The position numbers were made by a program, and so were the translations under genes. The notes under the pieces are model-generated. The model had not been told where the DNA came from and searched no databases. It saw nothing but the letters and a program-made list of their open reading frames with translations. Shown in pieces: positions 24,590-36,400 of a stretch of 64,000 nt of DNA (its first letter is position 1; every line of letters starts with the position of its first letter). The DNA is from Pomacea canaliculata (Eukaryota; Mollusca; Gastropoda; Architaenioglossa; Ampullariidae): assembly GCF_003073045.1 (NCBI RefSeq), contig NC_037592.1:11250007-11314006 (forward strand). The letters run 5' to 3'.

Positions 24590-25779
24590 TTAGGTGAACT
24601 CTTCTGCCTGTTTTTGAGGAACTTCGTCCACTGCCGCACTTTTCTTTTCCTGTTTGCAAAAACAAGAGAAAATTAAGTGTTATCAGTCTTCGGAAACAAG
24701 ATGTTTCTCCTTAAGTTTCAACTTGCCCTGGGGTAACGATTTACTATCACTTTATAACTATGTCCCCAGATGACAGTATAATAAATGAATTTTTAAAATT
24801 CTAGCAACCAAAGACTCTTACTCTATTCACAGTTCTGTTTCATCTCATAGTACCAACATGCTATACTCCCACGGAACGGGTAACAAGTATTCTAACACTA
24901 GTTTTTAAAAACAAAGGAAAACAAAGTGATCTTAATAACTACGTGGTATCAGAGTCCTTAGCTGCTTTATTTACAATTGTCCTCAATGAAAGTTTAAAAT
25001 ACTATTTGGAGGAAAATTACCTGCTTGGGAAAGAACAAGAAGGTTTCCGACAGGGTTTATCCACCTTTGATCGTCTATTCATTTTACACACAAATATATA
25101 TAAAATGCTTCTAAATTTACATGAACGCACGCACTCACACACGCACACACAAAATTTTGCAGATAATAACAAAGTCAATATCTGTAATTTCGGGCTCTGT
25201 GAGAAACAGACAGACAAACAGACAGACCGACCTCCTTGTCACGAGTCTCTCCATAGATCCTGAGAGAGATGTCGACGATAATGGCAAGCACGGTGAAGGC
25301 GGCGAGGACGATGAAGACGCCGACCATGTTGGTGATGTTCAGCTCCGCCGTCGTCTTTTCCGACGAAGACATCGTGTCATCATCGTCCGTGCAGTTGCGT
25401 CCGGCCGTCCACCATCTGTAACACGCGCCATCCCGTTAGTCGCACGGACGCTAACATCAGCGAGTCTCACGTGCACCGTAGGAACTAGTCACAGGGACAA
25501 AGGAGGGGTTGCGATAGGCAGCGACACTTTTTTCTGCAAAGATCTTTAAAGAATGAATGAATGAACTTCAGATCCGTTCGGCAGCATCCGTCTCGTCCGC
25601 TTGCTTCTCGGCAGCAAAAGGCGGGGATCTCAAGATGGCGACTAACATAGTTGTAAAAGCTAAAAACATTGAACCATGCACCCCCGAAAAAGCAAAAAAA
25701 AAAAAAAAAAACCAAACCAAAAAAAAAAAAACACAACAAAAAAACAAAACAAAACAATCAAAAACCAACAAACAAAAAA

Positions 25780-25810
<31 letters not shown>

Positions 25811-28800
25811 CACAACAAACAAACAACAACAACAAAAAACAAAACCAAACCGGAAAGAACAAAATTGACCAAAATTGAACAAAATCAAGGCTACATGTAG
25901 CGACAATCCACTCCGTGTCAGGAGAGACGGAGAGACTTTGCCACCGTCCACCCACTTGTGCTTGAGGTCGTCCAGCACACCCGACTCCTTCAGCTGCAGC
26001 AGCCCGCGGTTGATGTCGTCCTTGTACTGCGCACCCCGCGGGAAACCCAGTGCAAAGTCCTTGGCGCCAAAGTTCTGCTCGATGGACTCGATGCCGCAGT
26101 ACAGCTTGGCGTAGTAACCGTTGGTGACGCCATCGGCTATAAAGATGAAGCGACCACTCTTGACATTCTCGATGATGGTCGTTGTGTTGCTAAGTAACGA
26201 TTTTTCTTCGTTGATCCTCATAAAGGCCCACATTCGCTCAAAGGGGTCTTCCTTTTGTGTCTGGAGAGGAAAAAAAAAATATGATAATATACGACAAGCA
26301 AGGAATGATGACAATAATAAGAACAAATGAAAATGTAGGAAAAGGAGGAAGAGAAGAAGAAGAAAAAAAAAAAGAGAACAAATTCTGTAAACCTTCTACT
26401 AACAATTAATTCCTGTATTCCGTGAAAACACACCAATCTCACTAAGTTGTCGCCTATTTCTTTGTTTACCTGAATAAAATGCATTAAGCTGGATCCGTTT
26501 TCCATGCCGTACTTGATCTGTGTCTGACGGGACAGGTCGTGGATGGTCTTGATGCGACTGTCAATCTGCTGCAGCGTCAGGTAAGCGGCGAGGTTGGCCG
26601 TGTAGGCGGCGTCGATGATGAGGACGGAGAACCAGAAGAAGGCGATGATGGCCCGCATGGACGTCGTCTGCGGAGAGTATTCTGTGCTCCCCTGCGGTCA
26701 GCGAGGTCAAGACCACATCCAGAACACGAATGTTCATTGGTGTTTACCTCCACTCCTGCCTCTCTTCAATTTAATTGCTTAATTAAAAACCTTATTTAGA
26801 AGTTCCTAATTTCTCAAGACAACGACAGGCACACAACGATTTGTTGTGCGCATGCGCAATGAGGAATCTGCTTCACGTACATCGAATATTAGACTTAAGT
26901 ACATATAATAATAGATTTATTATTGTTGATTAGAAAAGAAAACAGAGAAGATGAAGGTTAGGTTTGTTTAACTGATTTGCTGTTAGTAGAGCAAAAGTAA
27001 ATGATAATATCCTCTCAACCGCACCAAAAATTGAAAAAAAAAAAACATGCAAGGAAATGAGAGTTCTACATCAGCACTTGAACGTGAAACGGAAAATTTA
27101 TATTTTAAACATATTATAAATATTCCATCGCATTGTTATTGTTATTACTATCATCACCACTAACAGACCAGACCTGCAGGAGGATGTTGAGGGCGTACCA
27201 CACGCTCTCTTTGAGGTCAAACTTCTGTTGCACGCCCTGCTGCGTGGGGTCAAAGCGACTGATGAGGAAGAGAGCCAGTGCAGCCACCGCGATGAATGCG
27301 AGGATCATCATCCACAACCCAGTCTTGAAGGGACTCAGGAACTGACGACAGCAACATCATACTTGGTCAGAGCAACTTTTCTACAAACTGTTTCAGACGG
27401 AAGTTGAATCAGTGTGTGTGTGTGTGTGCGCGCGCGCGTGTGCATGTCATGCGAGCTAGTTCTCTTTCAAAGCTGTCCTGATCCACAATAAAGCATCCCT
27501 TACATGCCTACCTTTGTTGACCCAAACCTTATTCGCCATACCTACTTCTAGTAACCCTAACCATATCCCATCTTTTCCATACTTACCCCTAATAACCGTG
27601 AGACTAACCCCAGGGCCTATCCTGCAGAAACACTCGAAAAGTTCCCAAAGTTGTTGCGGCATCCAAGACCACCATCACCGAAAATTAAAAGCGACTGTGG
27701 TACTCAGCGGGTTTTTTTTTCAACCCTTTGTGTCATCGTGTTACTTCTTCTTTCAACCCTTGTGTCTCCATGGCAGCATGGACAATTATTTGGATTGATT
27801 TCCTGTCCTAGCAACGGCACGGCGCTAGAAACATACCTGGAAGAAGTTCTGAGTGTTCTTAGGCTTGCGGACCAGGATGGTGGCCTGGGTGGACAAGATG
27901 GTGTAGGAGAAGGAGATGACAGTTTCGCGCTGGGCGGTCACCTCCAACGCTCCCACCGCCATGGATGCGTTCTGTTGAATGGACGGAAGTCTTTCAGTAG
28001 TAATATCTCTTGGACAAATCATTTACCATTTGGCAACATTAACAAAATCTTTGACTCATGCTTCGTCTCTCAGAAATCGTTTTAGTTGTTCAGTTCATTT
28101 ACGAGTGTGACACAAACAGAAAGAGATGTGGAGGACGTCAGTCGGAGCCAAATGATAAAGTACGAACAACAGAACTATGCGTGTTCTAAAACATCGAAGG
28201 CATAGTCAGTAAAACGATTTTGAGAAAGGCTATGATGTAAAGCCTTCTGAAAAAAGAAAGTTCTAAAAGAAAGGACTGAAAATGATGATTTTAAAAAAAA
28301 AACTAAAACAGAGATTGTGATGAAAAAATGGGGGGAGTGAGAAGTGGAGGGAGGAAATATTCTGTACCCAGCTTGCTTCTGTTTAAAAGTCTGTAATATT
28401 AACATGACAACAGAAGTGCTCACGCCAGCGGTCAGTTCCCGCACGAGGGCTCCGTAAGTACCATCGCCACCCGTGTCGCGGTCCGTGATGTCGAACAGCT
28501 CGAACCGGAAGTTGAGTTTCGTAGCAAGGGCGACCAGCAGGTCATAGGCGAAACCCGTGTAGTTGTTCCCTTGCTTGATCATGAAAGGCACATTCTGTGG
28601 GCCGCATGCAGAGACAAGCAGACAGAAAGACAGAGCACGCACGCACACGCACACATGCATGCACACACGCACACAAACACATATTAACCATCTGCAGAAA
28701 AAAGTCTTGCATCAGAGATGCTTGTCCCATCAAATGATTAGAAGGTTCCTTGCGCCATGCTTAATCATTTTTATTATTTCTGTTATTCTGTTGGATACTA

Positions 28801-31800
28801 GACTATCAATCAGTGGTGGATTATATATATAAATGCATTTCAAATAATCAAATCTTCTATTCAGTAAGTGTTTCAAGTTTACAAATATTCCACTTTACTA
28901 TTTATGATCAAAATTCATATACGAGGCAATAACAAGGTGAATCGTTTGTGGTTTGACATTTTGCTTTGGTGTTGAACCTTTCTTTCTCCATAATATCTCG
29001 TCTCGTGGAATCTCACGTTATTAACCCTTACATTCCACACACGGGGTGCGATGTGCTGTGCTGACACATTACCTGCTTGGTGACGATGCGAAGGACATCA
29101 GAGAAGATGCGCTTCGGAGCTATCTTCTTGCCATCATTGACATGCAGATGAACCACCAGAGAACTGTTTTCAAATCCAACACTTCCAATCTGAAAGCAAA
29201 ACACAAGCTTCATTATCCTTCATTCATTCATTCGTCCCAGCACTGGTACCAGCCTAGCCATTGCCTATGTTACTGTTGTAATCTTGATGGGGTCGATAAA
29301 AAAATTATATAAAAAAGGAAAACATAATAATACAGAAAACTCAGCTATGGTCAGGAGTGACGCTGAGATCACACCAGGCTCTCACCAGCCATGATGACAA
29401 GAGTCTTGTAGCTTAGACATTAATGTCCAGAAACAACTTAATTCGTGAAGCTCTTCAAGATGTTCATAATTAGTTCTTTTGTTTACATCCCATAATTGAG
29501 ATTTACTGAACAAGATATTGACTTCTTGATCTTCTTCATTCAGTCAGGAAGAATCAACAAACAAGACTAGTAGACTCTGACCTTCTTGAAATCGCCTTTG
29601 AAGGCCAGCACGTCCATGGTGTAGTTCGTGCGGGCGTTGTCCCCGCGCTCCCACACATACTCCCCCAGCGCACCCTCGTAGGTCAGGGTCTGGGAGAAGG
29701 AAAGAGACAAAAATATTATATGATCATCACTGTCGTCACAAATTTCATTGTCGTAGTCGTCGTAGTCGTCGTTGCTGTTTTCAGGGCAACTAGCAGCACA
29801 CGGTGGATTCTATGGGGAAGACAGATGCTTGCGAGGGTGACAAAGCACGTGCTGACCTTCTCTTTGAAGAAGCGCGCGAAGTCGTGGGCCGTGATGAGGT
29901 GGTCGCTACCCAGCGGGGGCTTGACGCAGTTGCCCGCCCCTCGCCACAGCACGTGTCGCATCAGCCCCACCACGTCCAGCGCCAAACCCAGCTCCAGCCG
30001 CGACATGTTGATCGGCAGCTCCTCTAGTGGACACAGGGCAGGCAGTCAGACATGGTGTGTACACTGTCAGTCAGACATGTTGTGTAAACTGTCAGTCAGT
30101 CAGTCAGTCAGTCAGTCATGTTGTGTACACCGTCAGTCAGTCAGACATGTGTACAGTCAGGTGGTCAGGCATGTTGTATACCCTAAGACATGTCAAGCAG
30201 TCACACCATCTACAGTTTTGCGATTTACAATCACACCGTCTCAGTCTCATCATCTACAGATCCACCATCTACAGTCACGCCATCTACAGTCACGCCACCT
30301 GCAGTCAGCTCAGCCGAAGTCGTCCCGGAAAAGACCGAACGTACGTGTAATGTTCTCGGGAATCTTCTCCGGTCTCAGCAGCTGCAGTCCGTACAGAGAC
30401 TCCGGCCACGTGCCCTCGTCAGTCTGAATGACGTCTTCGAAGTCCTGCATCATAAACGTCAGCGACAGAAAACTGCCAGACTAATACACTGACATCACGC
30501 TCTCTACAGTCCCCCTAGACTGACGTCACATATCCCCACAGACGGCACTGCCCCCTAGACTGACGTCACATATCACCACAGACAGGATTGGCGACCCGAC
30601 ACTCTAAATTGCCGTTAAGAAAATGAGAGAGACAGTAGTCTGAAGTCAGAAGGAATGACTTCTTAGTCAGGATGTTATGGTTGCCGTGAGACAAGACACC
30701 CTCACCACCCACCGCGGCAGGGGGGTGCGACTGAAAAACATGTAAGAATCTCTCCCCCCCCGCCACCTTTCCACCCAAAACTCTCATATGTCAATAAATG
30801 GCGAATACGAATGGCACACAAAGGCCACAACTATCAATATAACGAGCCAGACAATGTTCACGGTTAGACATCACATAAATACTTGACGAAGAGAGGAGTC
30901 ACAACAAGACAATAAACGGGAAAGTGGGATGTCACAAGACAATAACTGGAAAATGTAACACCACAGCATGTCAGTGACATGGTAAATAGTTGCAGACAGC
31001 TGGTAGATGGCGCTCTCTTGATCTGCCCTGTGGATTAATAACATTTTATTGTATTGTATTGTTTTGTATTGTATTGTATTGCATTGATCTCCTTTGAAGG
31101 GTCAACACAAACAATAGCGTATACAATCGTCTTTGTTCCTTGTCTTCTTCTCTGTTATCTCTATGGTCCGGGTGTCCTTACTAAAAAAATAAAAATAAAA
31201 AAAAAAATAAATAAATAAAATAAAAAGCGCCAAAAAAACTCTAGTTTCAGGGAGTGTCGACAGAATAAAAGCCTGATACTAGGATAATATTTGCAGGGCT
31301 GAGCTATAATATTCTGTTGGAGATGTGAACTGTCGTATTAACGCACTGACACTGCATTCACTCATCAGCGACTAGGTGCGGCACCGCCACACACAACTTA
31401 CCGGGTAGGTGATGAACCAGTCGATGGTGTGGTGCAGCAGATGCAGACGACTTGCCTGCACACACACACACGTACACGTATATATATATACATACACACG
31501 TACACACTTATATATATATACACACACGTACACACATATATATATATACACACACATCCATGTACCTGCGCACGCACACGAAATTTAGGTGGATACGTGG
31601 TCCCCTTCCTGCCCACATGAACAAACACACGTACAACACAGCATGAACACGCGCATGGACGCAGGAATATGGGCACCAAGTAGAAACATCACCCCATACA
31701 ATTTTCGACCAACTACAATTATTTTGCACGATTAGCTGCACACTCTTCATGGCCTATGGCTGTTTCGTTTCCGACCATTTTTTTCTTCGTAAAGAAATGT

Positions 31801-34424
31801 AACTCTACCCACATCTCTAACTCTACATTATTTAGCATTTTTAAAGCAATATTTTATTTGTCATCATCTTTGTTCTGGCTTTTGCGTGTTCTGTTGACAC
31901 TGGGGGGCCTGTAGAGGCTGCAATCCCCTCCCTGGGAGGCTGGACGCCGACTAAGCCGGACTTCATATGGCTGCTGTGGTGATCATTAACCTCGCGAACT
32001 TGTTAGCCTCTCCCAGAAGCTTGTAACGACTCTCGCTTCCAGTCTTTTCTCATTAGTGCTTATCAATGCAGCCCGCGACCTTTGGTCCATCCCTAGTCAA
32101 TGGTTAGCCATGATTTGATTGCTGGCAACACAAGAGGTCATGTGACCAGGGGAGGCCGAATAACCTCCCCCAACACCACACACACACATGATGCCACATT
32201 GTTTCTCCTACTCACTCCCTCCCCAAACACACACACACACAGATCTCGTGCACAAGCGGCTTTCAGACCCACGAGGGGCAGACCTCAACACATCGGAGAC
32301 CTGGCGCTTGGCGGTTGGCCATTAGGCAAATGCACGTGCTGCCTGTCGTAATATGACTAGCTAGGGAGGAGGGGTAGACACATTTTTCACGTGTTTGCTG
32401 GGCTTTTAGCAAAGGTCGTATGATTAGTGGATGAGGCAGTGATGTTTGCTTATATCAAAGCCGAGCCCCTGATGTCCTATGATATCCCTGTTACATTTTG
32501 CCTTCAGTAACTGCATGGACGTGTATAGGTGGACTGCTGTCTGTCTGCCGAGACCAACGCTTAGCCTCTTAGTTGTTAGTCTCGGCGAGCCTAAACAAAG
32601 AATGTGAATAAATCGGAAGCTTTGTCGTCTCATGCCTCGTTTTAGTAGTTAGCTGGAAAAATTTGTCTGCCAGCAGTCCAGTAATACAAGTTCGTGGTAA
32701 CTGCTAAATATTACTCTTTCTTTCCGTCTTTCTTTCGCAATGTTACATAATTTCTTTTGTTTGTATCTCTCTTTGTTCATTCTGGCCAAACTCTCTCGTT
32801 ATTGCTAGGTAATAGTTATTGCCACAACAAAGGATACAAATAAGAGATAGATGTATACACATGTATATTAAGACTGAGATTTATATATACTTTAGGAGCT
32901 TTTATACATCGGATTTAAATAAAGTTAAATAAGCGGATGCTGTCGTTAAGAGACTTAGCAATGTGGAGATTTGTCAGAAGATAACTGCGATGATAAACTT
33001 AATTGTTCCTGCTCTAAGCGCACTTTAATCAAGAACTATGAGAAGGGAACAAGTAGACGTAGCTGTCCTCCTAATATTTTATGTTGTTGTAAGCTGATTG
33101 TGTTAGAGCTAGTGCGAACTGCCAGGATTAATAATAAATAATAAAGTTTACTTATATCACGGCATGTCCTAGTCCTATGGGCAAACAAAAATTGTAATCA
33201 GCTGCAAATTCTCTTATTTACACTATTGTTCCAGTCATAGAGCGGATCACACAGGTTCGATTCCTTTCTTACTGCCTCTTTGGAAAACAATACTGTAATG
33301 AGTTTACGAACTATAGGAAGGGAAACAATACTATTCCACCGATAAATAGTTTCAACTTATTATCCTTAAAGTGTTGCATGTCAATTAGCTAATATGTATC
33401 ATTTTGGTCTGGTGCTTTTATCAAAACATTGCTAGAATCTTCTGTAGAAAATGATATCCCGGAAGACAGATTTCTATTTCTTTCTTGCAAATGCACCAAA
33501 TCAGTTCGACTGATCACGATAGTCCAGAATGGCAAATGTAGTGGTGTTGAGTCCTTTCGCAAATAACAGTTACTAGAATATGCTCACACATTACAGACAG
33601 GAGGTAATGTGCGATACAAATTGTAGAACTCTCTTAGTCTGACCCTCAACCTTCTCACCTTTTTTTTTTTGCTGTTGTTGTTGGATTATGCAGCCTCGAC
33701 ATTCGCTCTCCATTCAGCCTGCTCTGAGTACCCTAGTCTCTATACCTTCACAAAAACAACAGACGAAGGACTTTATGAGAAAAAACTCACAGCCAGAATG
33801 ACTCGATGGACGATGTCACGGCGCGTGGAGTGCAGGATGAACTTGTTCTTCTCCGAGGCCCTCAGTTCGATCAGGTTGCGCCGTAGCTCGGCGTCCTCGT
33901 GCGACACAATCCGGGTGGGCAGACGGATGGGCCACACTTGGATGCCCTTCTGACCCAGGGTCAGCACAGGTGAGAAGTCGTCTGCACAGGCGAAACATTC
34001 TCTCTCTCCTATCAGCCTCTTTCATATATCTTATGTTCTCCAGCTGATCTCCATAAGCCATTTCTGAGGTTATGTCACTGGGTTCACCCCATACCCCTCA
34101 TCAGCATCCCAATGAGGCCCCGAGATGGCAGTAATCAGTCTCCTTTTTTTTTTTTTTTTGAAACGACGCGACCATTGTTCCTTCGCTACTCTACCGTTCT
34201 CTTTGGCATTTCAAATTTTATATCAATCCTCCCTTCCCATTTCCGATGACTGTTGACAAAAACTGAAACTGACTTTTATCTGACGGGTAAATATTTCTAG
34301 AAGCAAATTGTCAGTACCATAAAGGTAAATAGTTTTTGTAGCCTCATACTTTATTTCAAACTGACACACGTTCTTCACCGAAGTGACGAGAATTTTGTTC
34401 AATATTTCTTGTTATTTTGTAGTA

Positions 34425-34459
<35 letters not shown>

Positions 34460-36400
34460 TTTGTGAGGCTATCTGGCCCTATCAACATCTCATATCGCTG
34501 GTTACATGCATGTCAGCATTGGGTGGCTGTACAAGACAAGTTATGTTTGTGATTTCAATTTCATAGTAAACAATATAATTAGTGCGTGCGTGCGTGTGTA
34601 AAAAGACAGGTGTTTATAATGGATTCCTGATGCCACCGAGGTAACACCATCACACGACAGTCGCTGCCTGTTACCTTGGGAGAGAAGCACCACGTTCTTC
34701 CACTGCAGCTTGTGAATGACGTCAGCAATCACCGTTGCCATGGATTTGGGCTCTGGCAGTATGGAGACGACCTTCTGGGGATCCATCAGCCCGGCATTTT
34801 CGCCCGCTGGTGACGTCAGGAGGTGGAACTGATGCAAGATGACGTAGTCGGTGGATGCAAAGACGTCGATGAAAGGGCCGATGGCGATGGCCACACCTAT
34901 GTTCTTGAAACTGTCGCGAGCTGAGAAACGTGAACACATCGGTTTGCTTTTTACCTGAGCAAACGTGCGAACTATTTTCAAGCTTCCACGAGACCGTGAA
35001 CAGATATTCAGGTGTGAAATACACTCTAATCACATGCCAACAAACGAGGCTAGGTTTTGAGGTTTCGGGAAAAACGTCAGAATAAAGGAAAGTCTAGGTA
35101 AAAGACAAAATAAAATATTTCTCAAACGTGATCACAAGAAACGGATAAACATAGAAAATTATGAATGTAAATATAATACACAATCAAGCTGTTTCAATGA
35201 AAAATTACTCGTAAATATAACCAAAAATTCAGTATAGCCAGAAAGGACATTTAAAAGTAAACAAGACCAACTAAAGGATAAATTAAATAACTGTCAAGTC
35301 ATCCGATTATTTTGTAAAATTGGGGTAACTAAAAAAATGTAAAATATAACTATCAAATTATTAATAAAATATTTACAAATGTAAAGATAGTGATTAGTTA
35401 AGAGAAAATAATGCGCTCTTTCATAGATGTTTAAAATATATCTGAAAGATCAGCCAAAACTCAAAAACAAAGCAATCAAACATGGAAGCCTGGAGTCAGC
35501 TAAATGACTCATCAGATTTACGGACACTGCAACAATTTTCTTAAAAATACCCCCCCCCCACACACACACACCTTTCTGCTCACCTTTCACGAGACTGTTG
35601 TAGAAAGTGGAGCCATTGCTGGTGTCAAAGATCAGGCTATCGAAGTACATGGCGCAGTGACCTTTATCTCTCTCGCTTCGTCCCTCCTCCATCTCCTTGA
35701 TGAGGAAGTCCGCGATCTGCCGGTAAATTTCGGCGTCCAGCGATCCTGGGTAGCCCAGCACACCTGGACAAGAACACAAGAGCAGTCTAAACTAGTCTAA
35801 GCTATTTTACATCATGGACAGTACTTATTCTGGACTGCTGGCAGTCTGACGAGACCAACCCTTAGAATCTCGCGAAGTAAACTGTCAAGTCTAGGCGAGC
35901 CATTCGAAATTCATCAGGAACCTCGTCAAGCCGAGGATAGACTGCGCGAGCGCAAAAAAAAAAAAGTGAATGTCAACATCATACTTACCATAAGTTTGTT
36001 GCTTAGTTACTTTTTATTGTTGGATAAGTCGCAGACCTCCACTTCCTCCAGCAAGATAACGCAACATAAAAAAATCTCGATCGTTTGTACTTCTGTTTTT
36101 ACGAGAGAAAGCGTAATCAGCTCTTACCTCTCCGTGTTGATAGCGAAACCGGAAGCTCGTTCGCTAAGGTCTCGTTTTAGTTATGTTTGCCAGCAGTCCA
36201 GTTTATACACGGTCCTGGGTTGCCTCGCGCGCAAAAAGCGGGCACCCAGCTACACCGGGGTTGTGACCGCGATGCTAACTCTGTCACAGTGAACACCTTG
36301 TGAACAACATACCAGCTTGCATCTTGTACTCGTAGGCCATCACGACGCCCAACAACAAAATGGAGGCAAACACTCGAAGGGTGACGCACTTCCGCCCCAT
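24590..36400 (-). CDS. Ionotropic glutamate receptor A (kainate/AMPA-like class), complete
   Basis: Sixteen exons join without a frame error: 36400-36313, 35763-35584, 34920-34675, 33981-33791, 31455-31402, 30444-30345, 30023-29857, 29689-29582, 29189-29073, 28594-28424, 27971-27837, 27341-27174, 26691-26470, 26260-25956, 25415-25232 and 24649-24590, giving 831 residues. A signal peptide (MGRKCVTLRVF...) precedes a full N-terminal domain. S1 (from about 418) contains NNYTGFAYDLL and AQRETVISFS, where Arg489 matches the carboxylate-binding Arg. M1 lies in exon 12. The pore loop ends LLQ|GSTEYSP, with Gln575 at the Q/R site. M3 has AYTANLAAYLT. S2 carries NGSSLMHF and IADGVTNGYY, with Asp692 at the usual Glu position. 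KHKWW leads to M4 (NMVGVFIVLAAFTVLAII). The tail is short and ends QAEEFT. This is a ligand-gated cation channel subunit of the plasma membrane. The agonist is not certain. Confidence 0.92.
24870..25110 (+). mobile_element. Non-LTR retrotransposon reverse transcriptase fragment
   Basis: The plus-strand frame reads VFKNKGKQSDLNNY, then LAALFTIVLNESLKYYLEEN, then GKEQEGFRQGLSTFDRLFIL. These are the first conserved blocks of a Jockey/RTE-type reverse transcriptase (K.GD..D..NYR, LF..VLN.RL..YLEE, E.QAGFR.G.ST.D..F.L). The block after NY appears internally deleted. The fragment lies antisense in the last intron of iGluR A and is followed by a CA-rich microsatellite (25125-25155). Confidence 0.65.
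25690..25860. repeat. A-rich / (AAAC)n low-complexity tract
   Basis: About 170 bases of nearly pure A with scattered C, including a run of more than 25 A at about 25784-25810. It lies in the intron between iGluR A exons 14 and 15 and produces only spurious poly-Lys or poly-Phe reading frames. Confidence 0.9.
30029..30310. repeat. Minisatellite: CAGTCAGACATGTTGTGTA-type units, (GTCA)n and CATCTACAGTCACGC units
   Basis: Units of about 30 bp with a CAGTCAGACATG core and TTGTGTACAC are repeated from 30029 to 30180, with a (GTCA)n run at 30091-30116. From 30200 the pattern changes to short imperfect units built on CCATCTACAGTCACG. The tract lies in the iGluR A intron between exons 6 and 7. Confidence 0.75.
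30511..30590. repeat. Two tandem 40-bp units, each with a TGACGTCA palindrome
   Basis: CCCCCTAGACTGACGTCACA begins at 30511 and again at 30551, with near-identical continuation (one or two differences before the unit ends). Each copy contains the perfect CRE-type palindrome TGACGTCA. It is inside the iGluR A intron between exons 5 and 6. Confidence 0.75.
31030..31085. repeat. (TATTG)n microsatellite
   Basis: Repeated GTATT/TATTG pentamers, some interrupted, lie in the iGluR A intron between exons 5 and 6. Confidence 0.7.
31458..31562. repeat. (CA)n/(TA)n compound microsatellite
   Basis: Alternating CACACA, TATATA and CGTACAC blocks immediately follow, on the plus strand, the acceptor of iGluR A exon 5. 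In the gene's sense it therefore forms the polypyrimidine-side flank of that intron. Confidence 0.8.
32519..32692. mobile_element. MITE copy 1 with GGACTGCTG terminal inverted repeats
   Basis: The left end GTATAGGTGGACTGCTG and the right end CAGCAGTCCAGTAATAC are inverted complements apart from a few bases. The interior contains GAGACCAACGCTTAG and GGCGAGCC, both also found in the copy at 35829-36202. There is no coding capacity. It lies in the iGluR A intron between exons 4 and 5. Confidence 0.6.
34423..34459. repeat. (AAT)n microsatellite
   Basis: An uninterrupted run of TAATAA trinucleotides after a short TAGTAG start, within the iGluR A intron between exons 3 and 4. Confidence 0.9.
35829..36202. 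mobile_element. MITE copy 2 with CTGGACTGCTGGC terminal inverted repeats
   Basis: CTGGACTGCTGGCA at the left is mirrored by TGCCAGCAGTCCAG at the right. Inside are GAGACCAACCCTTAG, GGCGAGCC and a TCTCGTTTTAG end shared in pattern with the copy at 32519-32692 (GCCTCGTTTTAG). The interior is longer than in copy 1 and has an A12 run. It occupies most of intron 1 of iGluR A. Confidence 0.65.

Noticed and set aside
25568..26326. Long minus-strand reading frame of 252 codons
   Set aside because: Only its first part is the real iGluR A exon 14 (26260-25956). The rest reads through the intron and a poly-A tract, giving Phe/Cys-rich translation.
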